Positions 34,358-43,444 of a stretch of DNA of 62,483 bases are shown here, piece by piece. Below the pieces are notes generated by a model that did no database searches, had not been told where the DNA came from, and saw nothing but the letters and a program-made list of their open reading frames with translations. The position numbers and the translations under genes were made by a program. The stretch's first letter is position 1. Every line of letters starts with the position of its first letter. The DNA comes from QAMH01 sp900556425. GTDB lineage: Bacteria > Actinomycetota > Coriobacteriia > Coriobacteriales > QAMH01. The stretch spans positions 1 to 62,483 of the forward strand of contig CABRZR010000014.1 in assembly GCA_902475535.1 (NCBI GenBank). The letters are read 5' to 3'.

Positions 34358-36714
34358 CTAGCCTGGTAGCTGCAACGGCTCCTCGTCCGGCAGGCCGCAC
34401 CACTGGCGCACGCGCTTGAGCATACCGCTGATGTCGAGGACGCTCTCGGCGAAGCCCTTGCGGATGAGCTCGATGGGCACGTACTCGTCGTATTTCTCCC
34501 AGATGGGGATTTCGTCGGGATAGACGAGATCGAGTGGGTCGAACGACGTGGTCGCCTGCTCGGCGAGCACGTCGTAGAACAACTGCTCGTCGCCCTTCAT
34601 GCGAAATTCCATGAAATAGGGTCGTGACGAGTCCAGACCCTTGAGCTGGAGCTGGTCGGCGCACTTGATCTTGAGGAAGCGCTCGAGCGCGAGGAAGGCG
34701 TAGCTGCCGAGCCAGGGGAAGAGCCCCCATGTGTTGCCTCCCAGACGAACGAGCGGGATGTGGTCGAGATGGGCGTTGCGTGCGGTCGAGCGGGACTGGG
34801 CGAGCCTGCCGCGCGCGTTGTCCATGAGGTAGGGATAATCCATGTCTTCCATCAACACGCGCAGCATGCGCTCGAGCACGACCGTGTTGATGTCGCCGGG
34901 GCAGTCGCCAAAGTAGGCCGGCACCTGGCCCTTTACCTGCGTGGCGTAGACGAGGTGACGCTTGTGGTCGACCTCCTCGACGAGCCAGGTGGCGCCGGCG
35001 ATAGCGAGTTTCTCGCCCACGGGCGGCGGCAGCACGATGGTACCGAGCTCCTGGGACTCGTTGCGAACGGTGTACTCCTCGTTTTCCTGAAAGACACCGT
35101 AGAAGCGGTAGCTGTTGATGACGCGCTCGCCCGCGATGCCGACGATGAGGCCACCCTCCTCGGTGAGTTGGATGTGGTCGATATCGATGAGGTGGTGCAG
35201 CAGGATGCGGAAGTCCTCGCTGCTCACACGATGAAAGTACCCGAGCGTGAGTACGCGAGTCGCGAGCTCGGCCGGCGTCATCTCGCCCCCGCTGGCAAGG
35301 GTTGCCATGGTCTGGTGGTAGAGCAAGCTGTAGGGCAGGCGGTCGAGACGCGGCGGCTCGACCCAGCGATCCTCGAGGTAGAGTTGTACGAGCGCGATGC
35401 CCTGCAGGAGCTTCCAGGGGATGGTCGCGCCCAGGGTGGTGCGTGGCTCGGCGCGATCTTCGCGCATGACGAACCACATCTCCGGGGGTGAGCCTCGACG
35501 TCCCGTACGACCCATGCGTTGCAAGAACGCACTCACCGTGAAGGGCGCATCGATTTGGAAGGCGCGCTCGAGGCGACCGATGTCGATGCCGAGTTCGAGG
35601 GTGGCCGTGGTGACGGTCGTCTGGTCGAGTTCCTCGTCGCGCATGACGTCCTCCGCACTCTCGCGCACGGCCGACGAGAGGTTGCCATGATGGATGAGGA
35701 AACGGTCGGGCTCGTTGTTGGCCTCGCAATAGCGACGTAGCGTGGTTGTGACGCCTTCGGCTTCCTCGCGCGAGTTGCAGAAGACGAGGCACTTCTTGCC
35801 ACGCGTATGCTCGAAGATGTAGCCGAGACCGAGGTCAGCGCCTGCGGGAGCGGCATCGGTGGCGGGTTCGGGTGTAGCGGCGATGGGGAGGCGCTCCGCT
35901 CCGACGGTCGCTCCCCGCGACCTCCGCTTCGCGACTCCCCATCGCCGCAGCCAGCATCGAAAAGGCGTGCCTCCCCATCGGGCTGTGCCGATACGGCCAT
36001 TTCCTCGGCGCCCTCTCCCACGAAGAAGTGCGACATGGATAGGCGCCAACGCTGCTGCGCGTCCTCGATGCGGGGGATGATGGTATCGCGGCCCGAACCC
36101 GAACCGAGGAAGCGTCCGGCCAGCTCGAGGTCGCCGATGGTTGCCGACAGCCCGATGCGTCGCGGGCTGCATGATGCGAGACGCGAGAGACGCTCGATGA
36201 GGCAGAGACATTGTCCGCCACGATCGGCGCGCATGAGGGAGTGAATCTCGTCGATGACGATGAAGCGTAGGTCGCCGAAGAGCGCGGGGATGTGGGAATG
36301 CTTGTGCAGGAGCAGCGCTTCGAGGGATTCCGGCGTGATCTGCAAGATGCCGCTCGGGTGCTTGAGCAGCTTGCTTTTGCGTGACTGCGCGACGTCGCCG
36401 TGCCAGCGCCAGACGGGAATCTCGGCCTCCTCGCAGAGCTCGGTGAGGCGGCCGAACTGGTCGTTGATGAGCGCCTTGAGCGGTGCGATGTAAAGCACGC
36501 CGACGCTCGAGGAAGGGTCCTCGTCGAGCTGGGAGAGTATGGGGAAGAACGCCGCCTCGGTCTTGCCGGAGGCAGTCGATGCGGCCAGCAGGACGTTGTC
36601 CTCGGAATTGAAGATAGCATCGGCGGCGGCGACTTGCACCGAGCGCAGGCTTTCCCAGCCGTTACGGTAGATGAAGTCCTGGATGAAGGGCGCATATGAG
36701 GCAAAGACGTCCAT
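34358..36714 (-). pseudogene. DEAD/DEAH-box helicase, frameshifted
   Basis: The minus strand encodes a superfamily 2 helicase in two frames. From ATG 36714 the first frame gives Q-motif-like sequence, Walker A AASTASGKTEA, VIDEIHSL and GLSATIGD. The second frame then carries EHTRGKKCLVFCNSREEAEG, TATLELGIDIG and RMGRTGRRG, plus about 350 further residues. The span is 2357 bases, one short of a multiple of three. A switch equal to a one-base loss lies between about 35840 and 36000, in a linker holding a GC-rich palindrome. It may be a sequencing error, a real inactivation or recoding. It is the last gene of the TerB/DUF2791/helicase cluster, nine bases after the ATPase gene. Confidence 0.8.
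35877..35948. repeat. Translated palindromic insert in the helicase gene
   Basis: A 14-bp perfect inverted repeat (GCGGCGATGGGGAG at 35877-35890, complement at 35935-35948) encloses a smaller stem GGTCGC/GCGACC. It is 72 bp long, lies in the linker between the two helicase domains, and falls in the zone where the frame changes. Confidence 0.7.
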
Positions 36715-36723
36715 GATCACCGC

Positions 36724-38070
36724 CTAGAGCGTGAATTCGAAGAAGTTTTCCTGCCGGTCGCTTGTCTCGGCAGCCACGCTCACGCCATTCGAAGCATCGG
36801 GCGCAATGGCGCTGGTGAAGGTCTCGCTTGCCAGCAGCTCGTCCATCTGCGCGTCGGGATTCTGGTACATGATGTCGAGCAGCTCGATGAAATCGCGGAT
36901 GACCTCGCGGGGCGTGATGTGCGTGCTTGCCCCCACGCGCTCGAACTCCGTCTTGATGAACTGGACGAGTTGATCGTCGGTGAGTCGTGGCTCGTAATCG
37001 AAGAGCTGCGCGTGGATGGCGGTGAGCTTCTCGGCGAGCACGAAGAGCTCTTCGTGCGTGAGCGGCACGAGACGGATGATGGGGGCGAGCATGTCCTTGT
37101 ATTGCTGGCCGGCGAAACGTCCCTCGGCCAGGCGGCTGCGCAGCGCCTCGTACGAGTAGACACCGCGGCGCTTGTCCTCGACGCACTGGGGCGTGCCACC
37201 CATGATGATGCCCAGATGCTGCGCCTTGCCCTGCAGCGTATCGTTGTACATCGTGAGAATCTTCTCGTAGTTGTACTGGCGCGTGATGGAGTTGGGCACC
37301 TTGTAGATGTTCACGAGCTCGTCGATGAGCACGAGCAAACCGGCGTAGCCCGCTTGCACGAGGAAGGACGCGAAGAGCTTGATGTACTCGTACCAATCGT
37401 CGTCGGAGATGATGATGCGGATGCCGAGCTCGTTTCTGGCCTCGGTCTTGTTGGCGTATTCGCCCCTGAACCATTTGACGACCTTGGCTTTGGTATCTTC
37501 GTCATCGTTGACGTAGGCGCGGTAGTACATGACGAGCAGCTGCGCGAAGTCAAAGCCGTGCACGAGCTCCGAGAGCGTGCCCACCACTTCGTGGATGCGC
37601 ATCTCGACGCGTTGCGCGAAAGCTTCCGTACCAGGCTCAAGCCCTTCGGCAAGCACGTCTTGCTGCACGCCCGAGATCCAGCGATCGAGGATGAGCGTGA
37701 GCGCACCGCCTTCGGGGCGCGTCTTGGTCGACATGTTACGGATGAGCTCCTTGTAGGTGGCAAGGCCCTGGCCGTGGCTGCCCTGGAGACGGCGCTCGGG
37801 GGAGAGGTCGGCATCGACGACGACGAAATTACGATCCATCGCATAGTTGCGGATGGTTTGCAGCAGGAAGCTCTTGCCGCTTCCGTATTTGCCGACGATG
37901 AAGCGAAAGGTGGCCCCGCCATCGGCGATGATGTCGACATCGTGCAGCAGGGCGTCTATCTCGGCTTCGCGACCGACGGCGACGTAGGGCAAGCCGACAC
38001 GTGGCACGACACCGCCCTTGAGGGAGTTGAGCACGGTCGATGCGATGCGTTTGGGGATCTTGGTGGCCAC
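36724..38070 (-). CDS. DUF2791 (BREX-type) P-loop ATPase
   Basis: A 448-residue ATPase. VPRVGLPYVAVGREAEID begins the domain, Walker A is GKYGSGKS near residue 60, and a Walker B-like LLVLIDELVNIY is near 250. GIIMGGTPQCVEDKRRGVYS is a conserved family segment. This is the DUF2791 family, annotated as BREX-type ATP-binding domain proteins. GTG 38070 follows AAAAGGAG, which overlaps the TerB-protein stop, so translation is coupled. Known context: DUF2791, TerB_N/TerB_C and an SF2 helicase recur together and have been predicted to form a DNA-processing or defence complex. No BREX methylase or PglZ is present. Confidence 0.82.
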   Translation of the reverse strand: MATKIPKRIASTVLNSLKGGVVPRVGLPYVAVGREAEIDALLHDVDIIADGGATFRFIVGKYGSGKSFLLQTIRNYAMDRNFVVVDADLSPERRLQGSHGQGLATYKELIRNMSTKTRPEGGALTLILDRWISGVQQDVLAEGLEPGTEAFAQRVEMRIHEVVGTLSELVHGFDFAQLLVMYYRAYVNDDEDTKAKVVKWFRGEYANKTEARNELGIRIIISDDDWYEYIKLFASFLVQAGYAGLLVLIDELVNIYKVPNSITRQYNYEKILTMYNDTLQGKAQHLGIIMGGTPQCVEDKRRGVYSYEALRSRLAEGRFAGQQYKDMLAPIIRLVPLTHEELFVLAEKLTAIHAQLFDYEPRLTDDQLVQFIKTEFERVGASTHITPREVIRDFIELLDIMYQNPDAQMDELLASETFTSAIAPDASNGVSVAAETSDRQENFFEFTL

Positions 38071-38081
38071 GGCAGCTCCTT

Positions 38082-39782
38082 TTAGGACAGGTCGAGCAGT
38101 TCGCGTAATTCAGGGACGTAGTCTTCGATGATGACGGGCTCTCCGGTGCAAGTGTCTATGCAGATGTCGGCGAACTCGTTGTAGAGCTTGTCGTTAATGG
38201 AGTCGACGAGCACGGATGCCATGCAGGCGTGCGCGCGCTCGAACTCGCGAATGGATAATCCCTTCAGCAGGCATGCGACAAGTTCGATCTCTTTGGGGGA
38301 AAGCAAGGGTGCGTCTGGGGATGGCGCAGTCGCTCGGACAGTGCTGGGCTCGCACGGAAGCGCCACTGGCGCTTCCGCTCGTATGCGCCGACGCGAAGCT
38401 AGTCCCTTTAGGGAAACTCGCTTTGTGCATCCATCCCCAGACGTATCGGCATCATCAGGAGTTCGAACGCAGACGCCATCTGCGCAAGAGGCGATCAGAC
38501 TATCACGTGAATGCGAGGGCTCTTCGCGCTTGAGCATGTCATCGTGCTTGAGGGGGAGGGGTTGGTTTTCTTCCTCTACGATGAGCTTCTCGCAGGTCAC
38601 CTCGGCGGCGGCGCGGATGTGGTCGAGCTGCGAAAAGTCGATGTGCACGGCCCGCTCCTCGCGCAGGCGCGTCTCCTCGGCGAGATTGGCCGCTTGCGTT
38701 TCGATGGCCTTGAGCAGGTACTTGGTGGTGAGTTTGCGCTCGAGCGTGTTGGGGTATGCGTAGGCATCGCGTAGGGCGCATTCGCAGGTTTCGAGCAGCT
38801 GGGTGACCCAGGGGATGGGGTATTCGAGATTATCGTAGCGCGTGCGGAACCAGGCTGTGCCCCGACAATAGACGGTGTCGTGGGGGCTGATCTGGTACTC
38901 GGCGCTTGTAATGTTGAGTGGGTTGGCGAAGACGGCCCGCTCGAACAGCCAGAGGCGTTCGTTCTTGAGGCGTCCGGCAAGCTTGGCGGGTAGCGTGGTC
39001 TTGAGCTTGGCGTGATGCTGGGCGGCAGCCCGGTAGGCATGCGCAACGAGGTGGCGCAGCTCGGCTTCGTGCTCGACGAAGAATGGGGAGTCCTCAATCG
39101 CGTAGCCACCGAGCGTGACAAGCGCATCGAAGAGCTCGCCTTCTGCATGCGTCTCATGGTGCAGCAGCACGTCGAAGGCGGCATCGCGCTTGGCGAACGA
39201 ACGCGTGCGCAACAAGCCCGCATCCAGGCCGTAGTAGATGACGAAATCATCGAGCCAGATATCGAAGAGCTGACCGAAGCGCGTATCGAAGCGACGGTAC
39301 GCCGTGCCGAAGGCGAGCAGCGTGTCATAGGCGTCCTGCGCGCTTGAGACGCCGATGAGATTGATAAGCTCGTAGAGGTAGACGTAGGCAAAGGAGAGCG
39401 AGCCTTGCTCGATGTTGCCGTGACGCACCTTGGTGCGCCATGCAAAATAGCCGCGTAGTTGCTCGTTGCTCATGTCCTCGTAGCTGGGGTAGTAATGCGA
39501 AAACGTGCCGGTGAATTCGAAATCGTCCTCGTAACCGGCAAGGAGCCGCGCTTGCTCGTAAAAGACGTCGACGACGCTGAGATTACGTGCGTAACCCTGC
39601 TTTGCGAGTTGCCGGGCTTCGCGTATGGCATCCGGTACGAAGCTCTTGAGCTGGCTGCCCGTCATGATGATGGGCTGCTCCTGGTAGACGGTCTTGCTGA
39701 AGGCGGCGTTGGAACGCAGGCGCTGGGAAATTTGCGTGCGAAGCTCGTCGACGCTGAGTTGTTGCGTCGTGCGCCGTGCCAT
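38082..39782 (-). CDS. TerB_N/TerB_C domain protein
   Basis: A 566-residue protein. Residues about 60-300 match the TerB N-terminal-associated domain, with SYEDMSNEQLRGYFAWRTKV as its hallmark. The last about 90 residues match TerB_C: LLSPKEIELVACLLKG, VDSINDKLYNEFADICID, VIIEDYVPEL. Between them lies a low-complexity segment (about 445-490) encoded by a 132-bp palindromic insert. ATG follows GGGAGGCGG, and a TATACT -10 box lies upstream. It opens the three-gene minus-strand cluster, divergent from the TetR gene. TerB-related domains are acidic helical bundles thought to scaffold or sense; the exact job is not known. Confidence 0.82.
   Translation of the reverse strand: MARRTTQQLSVDELRTQISQRLRSNAAFSKTVYQEQPIIMTGSQLKSFVPDAIREARQLAKQGYARNLSVVDVFYEQARLLAGYEDDFEFTGTFSHYYPSYEDMSNEQLRGYFAWRTKVRHGNIEQGSLSFAYVYLYELINLIGVSSAQDAYDTLLAFGTAYRRFDTRFGQLFDIWLDDFVIYYGLDAGLLRTRSFAKRDAAFDVLLHHETHAEGELFDALVTLGGYAIEDSPFFVEHEAELRHLVAHAYRAAAQHHAKLKTTLPAKLAGRLKNERLWLFERAVFANPLNITSAEYQISPHDTVYCRGTAWFRTRYDNLEYPIPWVTQLLETCECALRDAYAYPNTLERKLTTKYLLKAIETQAANLAEETRLREERAVHIDFSQLDHIRAAAEVTCEKLIVEEENQPLPLKHDDMLKREEPSHSRDSLIASCADGVCVRTPDDADTSGDGCTKRVSLKGLASRRRIRAEAPVALPCEPSTVRATAPSPDAPLLSPKEIELVACLLKGLSIREFERAHACMASVLVDSINDKLYNEFADICIDTCTGEPVIIEDYVPELRELLDLS
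38312..38443. repeat. Translated palindromic insert in the TerB gene
   Basis: Arms CGTCTGGGGATGG (38312-38324) and CCATCCCCAGACG (38431-38443) are exact complements. Inside are GGAAGCGCC/GGCGCTTCC (38356-38376) and an AGTCCC/GGGA-ACT stem. The element is 132 bp, exactly 44 codons, and keeps the reading frame, adding a low-complexity linker before TerB_C. Confidence 0.75.
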
Positions 39783-39899
39783 GACCGCCTCCCTTCATTA
39801 ACAAACAAATGTTCGATTAGTATACAACAGAACGAGATGCGATTCTATGGATATCGCAGGTGGTAAAATCCGGGGAGGGGGAACTATCGCGGGGAGGCA
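39783..39899. promoter_or_regulatory. Divergent promoter region of the TerB cluster and TetR gene
   Basis: On the minus strand TATACT with a preceding TG suits a -10 box for the TerB cluster. It is embedded in a loose inverted repeat, GTTC-N15-GAAC (near 39811-39833), that could be a TetR-type operator. The TetR gene reads the other way. The arrangement suggests, but does not prove, control of the cluster by this regulator. Confidence 0.35.
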
Positions 39900-40463
39900 A
39901 TGATGACGGAGACGAAGGAACGTGTCATCGTCGCGTTGAAGGACATGCTCGTCACCACACGCTATCCAAAGGTCACGGTAAACGAACTGTGCCTGCGCGC
40001 CCGCATCTCTCGCAACACCTTCTACGCCAATTTCGAGGACAAGGACGACGTCATTCGCCTGGTCTTCGAGTCCTCCGTCTTGCAACCCATTCGCGACCTC
40101 AATCGTCTGCTCGACCTCAGTGACCTCGAACCACTCATGGAACGCATGAACGAGCAGATGTACGAGCGCCTGGCCGCCGAAGGCGAGTTCTTCAAGAACC
40201 TCATCGGCCCCATATTCGGCCAGGATGACACCTTCCTGCGCATTGCGACCCAGGCAATCTACCAGCTCAACATGGAGCTCATTCCCAAGACCACGAGGCT
40301 CGCGGACGATTGGCACACGGACTACATCGCGTACTTCTTCGCCTCGTCGCAGGCCATGCTCATGCAGAAGTGGGTTGCCGACGGCATGCGCGTTTCGCCC
40401 AAAGAGCTCGCCGATCTCTACGGCAGCGTGACGGGAACCTTCTGGCGGAGCATCGCGAAGTAA
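39900..40463 (+). CDS. TetR-family transcriptional regulator
   Basis: A 187-residue regulator. The N-terminal helix-turn-helix is seen in KVTVNELCLRARISRNTFYANFEDKD (residues about 24-49), the TetR pattern. The C-terminal effector domain is all-helical. Two starts are possible, ATG 39900 and 39903; GGGGAGG fits 39903 better. It stands between the minus-strand TerB cluster and the plus-strand transhydroxylase genes and could control either. A strong palindrome follows its stop. Confidence 0.87.
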   Translation: MMTETKERVIVALKDMLVTTRYPKVTVNELCLRARISRNTFYANFEDKDDVIRLVFESSVLQPIRDLNRLLDLSDLEPLMERMNEQMYERLAAEGEFFKNLIGPIFGQDDTFLRIATQAIYQLNMELIPKTTRLADDWHTDYIAYFFASSQAMLMQKWVADGMRVSPKELADLYGSVTGTFWRSIAK

Positions 40464-40467
40464 GCAT

Positions 40468-40539
40468 GGTGTGACAGTGGGGACGGGGTTTCTGTCACAT
40501 CCATGGGTGTGACAGAAACCCCGTCCCCACTGTCACACC
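40468..40539. repeat. Long perfect palindrome, family D
   Basis: Two exact 31-bp arms (40468-40498 and 40509-40539) separated by ten bases. The left arm contains GTGACAGTGGGGACGGGG. It may end the tetR transcript. The same sequence begins again at 62470 and is cut by the window edge. The rest of 40540-40753 is the athL leader, with no recognised site. Confidence 0.95.
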
Positions 40540-40753
40540 CTATTATCCTCTTCTCAGAATGTACAAATCTCGCAATGTGTCATGCGTTCGTACACGATGC
40601 ATGCGCACTGTTCCCAATCGAAGACGAATCGAAGACCTTGGGAATTGAAGGCCCCTTTCTACTCTTCCAAGATGGATGCATAAGGTGGCGAGCCATGCGC
40701 GAATCCCCCCGCGTGCGTCGTTCGTCGCATCGTGAAGAGGAAAGGGAGAACAG

Positions 40754-43429
40754 ATGAAGGAGATCAAGACCACGCTCCAAAGCATCGCGTGTGGCGGAAC
40801 GGGCGGTGAGATTACCGCGGTCGATACCATGGATGGCAAGATCTTGCGCATTCGCCCATTCAGGAACGACACCGCCTACACCAAGGAGGAGCTCGCGCCT
40901 TCGATGTGGAAGATCGACGTCGACGGCAAGGTGTTCGAGCCGAGCATCAAGACGTGTCCCAACTGGATAGCGCTCGCGTACAAGAACCGCGTCTACTCGA
41001 AGAACCGCGTTCTCAAACCGCTCAAGCGCGTCGACTGGGAGCCGGGCGGAGACCCCGCCAAGATCAATTCCGCAAACCGCGGCAAATCGAAGTTCGTCGA
41101 GATCAGCTGGGACGAGGCACTCGACATCGTCGAGTCCGAGCTGCGTCGAGTCATCGACAAGTACGGACCGTATTCGGTGATCTGCATCGGCGAGGACGGT
41201 CATCGCGAGTCCAAGGACCTGCACGCCGGTGGTGGCATGCACGCCACGCTCATGGACAAGCTGGGCGGCTACACGCGCGAGACGCGCACGCCGGACTCGG
41301 TCGAGGGATGGTACTGGGGCGCCAAGCACGTCTGGGGCGCAGGCGCCAACAAGGGTCTTGGTCTGGTCGCGCCACCCGAGACGGGCTACAACTCGTGGAA
41401 CGTCCTGCTCGACATCTGCCAGAACTCCGAGATGCTCGTCTTCGATGCGGGCGATTACGAGCTCACCACCAATTACGCCAGCATGTTCCTCTCGCAGGTC
41501 ATGGGGTATTGGGAGAAGCTCGGCAAGGAGATGATCTGCGTCGACCCGTTCTGCAACTACACCTCCGTATGCCACACCATGAAGTGGATTCCCATCCTTC
41601 CCAACACCGACGCGGCCTTCCACTTCGGCGTCATCTACACGTGGCTGACCGAGGGTCTCTACGACAAGGACTACGTCGAGACGCATACCGTGCACTTCGA
41701 CAAGATGGCTGACTACGTGCTGGGCAAGGAGGACGGCGAGCCCAAGACCCCCGCATGGGCAGCCGAACGCTGCGGCGTTCCCGCCTGGACCATCAAGGCC
41801 TTTGCGCGCAACACGGCCAAGAAGGCGACCTCGCACGTGCACTACAGTTCCGGCTCGATCAAGACGCCGTACAGCCATGAGCCCGCCCGCACCTCGGCCT
41901 ACCTGCTCGCCCTGCAGGGCCTGGGCAAGCCGGGCGTGCAGCAGTACCACCTGAGCGCGCAGGTTACCGCCAAGGAGACCATCGCACGCTCGACCACGGC
42001 ACCGTTCACCATGGCCATCCAGTGCCGCATGTTCTTCCCCAGTGCGCAGTCGCTGCCGCGCACGATGATCGCCGAGGCGCTGCAGACCGGCAAGGCCACG
42101 TGGTGGGGCAGCCCCTGCATCGTCTACGTCGAGACGAGCGAGCAGTTCCAGGAGTTCAACTATCCCGGCAACCCCAAGGCGGCGCTCGCGATGCAGCAGG
42201 CCATGGCCGAGCGATTCGGCAAGCCCATTCCCACCGAGGAGCCCAAGGTCAACCGCATCCACTTGCTGTGGTCGGAGAAGCCCTGCAACATGAACTGCTG
42301 GGACGGCGGCTTCAACTACCAGGATGCCATCCGCACCGACGAGGTCGAGTGCTTCATCACCAACCACCAGTGGCTCGAGAACGACTCGCTGTTCGCCGAC
42401 CTGGTGCTGCCCGTCACGACCTGCGTCGAGGACAACGATGACATGGGCGCCTCCTCGCAGGTCCCCGTGCGCCATGCCGGCCTCACGCCCGCGGCCATCG
42501 AACATCAGGGCGAGTCCTTCTCGGACTTCGAGATCGCCTGCAAGATTGGCGAGCGCTTTGGCGTGCGCGAGGAAATCGACAAGGGCATGAGCGATGACAT
42601 GTGGATCGAGACGGCCTTCCAGAGCTCGCGCCTCGTCGAGGAGATCGATTGGGACACCTACAAGGAAAAGGGCTACTACTATCCCAAGCTCGAGGAGAAC
42701 TGGGAGCAGATGGCCCCCGGCATGCGCAACTTCTACGAGAATCCCGAAGAGTACCCGCTCGACACGCCCACGGGCAAGATCGAGTTCTGGAGCCAGGCGC
42801 TGGCCGACAACTTCCCCGACGACAAGGAACGCACGCCCATGGCGCGCTGGATCGTCGGCGGCCCGGCCGAGGAGGGATGGACCCACGACGAGACCTTCTG
42901 GGGCGAGCGCTGCAAGAAGTACCCGCTACTCGTCACGGCAAATCCCGCCAAGTGGCGCGTGCACGTGCAGGGTGACGACATCAAGTGGTTCCGCGAGATT
43001 GAGACCTGCAAGGTCAAGGGCAAGGACGGCTACCTCTACGAGCCGCTGTGGCTGGCTCCCGAGGACGCCGAGGCTCGCGGCATCAAAGACGGCGATATCG
43101 TCAAGATGTTCAACGAGCGCGGCACGATTCTGTGCGGTGCGCGCATCTCCGAGCGCGTGACGGCTCGTAGCGTCGTCATCGCCAAGGGCAGCCGCGTGGA
43201 CCCGATCGCCCCCCATCTGGACCGCGGTGGTGCCGCGAACCTCATCTGCCCGGGCAACCAGGTCTCCAAGCACTGCAAGGGCTTTGCGGTCACGGGCTAC
43301 CTGGCCGAGGTCACCAAGGTCACCGACGAGGAGTACGAGGGCTGGAAGCGCGACTACCCCGAGGCGTTCGCACGTGACTACGACCCGGCCATCGGCATCA
43401 ACCGCAAGTCCTGGGTCATCGAGAAGTAG
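40754..43429 (+). CDS. athL: Pyrogallol-phloroglucinol transhydroxylase large subunit
   Basis: An 891-residue MopB subunit, close in length to AthL of Pelobacter acidigallici (875). Unlike other MopB proteins it lacks the N-terminal Cys cluster motif (SIACGGTGGEITAV), as known for AthL, whose Fe-S clusters sit only in the small subunit. D181-S182 (RTPDSVEGWYWG) fits the known Asp174-Ser175 pair, where Ser binds molybdenum. H150 sits at the offset expected for the catalytic His144. The reaction converts pyrogallol to phloroglucinol using 1,2,3,5-tetrahydroxybenzene as cosubstrate, without net redox change, in the cytoplasm. The small subunit follows 15 bp later. A closely related substrate cannot be excluded. 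Confidence 0.85.
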   Translation: MKEIKTTLQSIACGGTGGEITAVDTMDGKILRIRPFRNDTAYTKEELAPSMWKIDVDGKVFEPSIKTCPNWIALAYKNRVYSKNRVLKPLKRVDWEPGGDPAKINSANRGKSKFVEISWDEALDIVESELRRVIDKYGPYSVICIGEDGHRESKDLHAGGGMHATLMDKLGGYTRETRTPDSVEGWYWGAKHVWGAGANKGLGLVAPPETGYNSWNVLLDICQNSEMLVFDAGDYELTTNYASMFLSQVMGYWEKLGKEMICVDPFCNYTSVCHTMKWIPILPNTDAAFHFGVIYTWLTEGLYDKDYVETHTVHFDKMADYVLGKEDGEPKTPAWAAERCGVPAWTIKAFARNTAKKATSHVHYSSGSIKTPYSHEPARTSAYLLALQGLGKPGVQQYHLSAQVTAKETIARSTTAPFTMAIQCRMFFPSAQSLPRTMIAEALQTGKATWWGSPCIVYVETSEQFQEFNYPGNPKAALAMQQAMAERFGKPIPTEEPKVNRIHLLWSEKPCNMNCWDGGFNYQDAIRTDEVECFITNHQWLENDSLFADLVLPVTTCVEDNDDMGASSQVPVRHAGLTPAAIEHQGESFSDFEIACKIGERFGVREEIDKGMSDDMWIETAFQSSRLVEEIDWDTYKEKGYYYPKLEENWEQMAPGMRNFYENPEEYPLDTPTGKIEFWSQALADNFPDDKERTPMARWIVGGPAEEGWTHDETFWGERCKKYPLLVTANPAKWRVHVQGDDIKWFREIETCKVKGKDGYLYEPLWLAPEDAEARGIKDGDIVKMFNERGTILCGARISERVTARSVVIAKGSRVDPIAPHLDRGGAANLICPGNQVSKHCKGFAVTGYLAEVTKVTDEEYEGWKRDYPEAFARDYDPAIGINRKSWVIEK

Positions 43430-43444
43430 GAGAGAGGTCATATC

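Noticed and set aside
35840..36000. Programmed -1 frameshift in the helicase
   Set aside because: No X-XXY-YYZ slippery heptamer was found in the zone, so ordinary mutation or a base-call error is more likely. It is kept as a finding, not as a recoding call.
34358..39782. Full BREX or DISARM system
   Set aside because: Only a DUF2791-type ATPase and a helicase are shared; PglZ/BrxZ, PglX methylase, BrxL and DISARM DrmB or methylase genes are absent.
40754..43429. Catechol or dopamine dehydroxylase as identity of the MopB at 40754
   Set aside because: Missing N-terminal Cys cluster, Asp-Ser pair and Cna_B-bearing small subunit fit transhydroxylase better.
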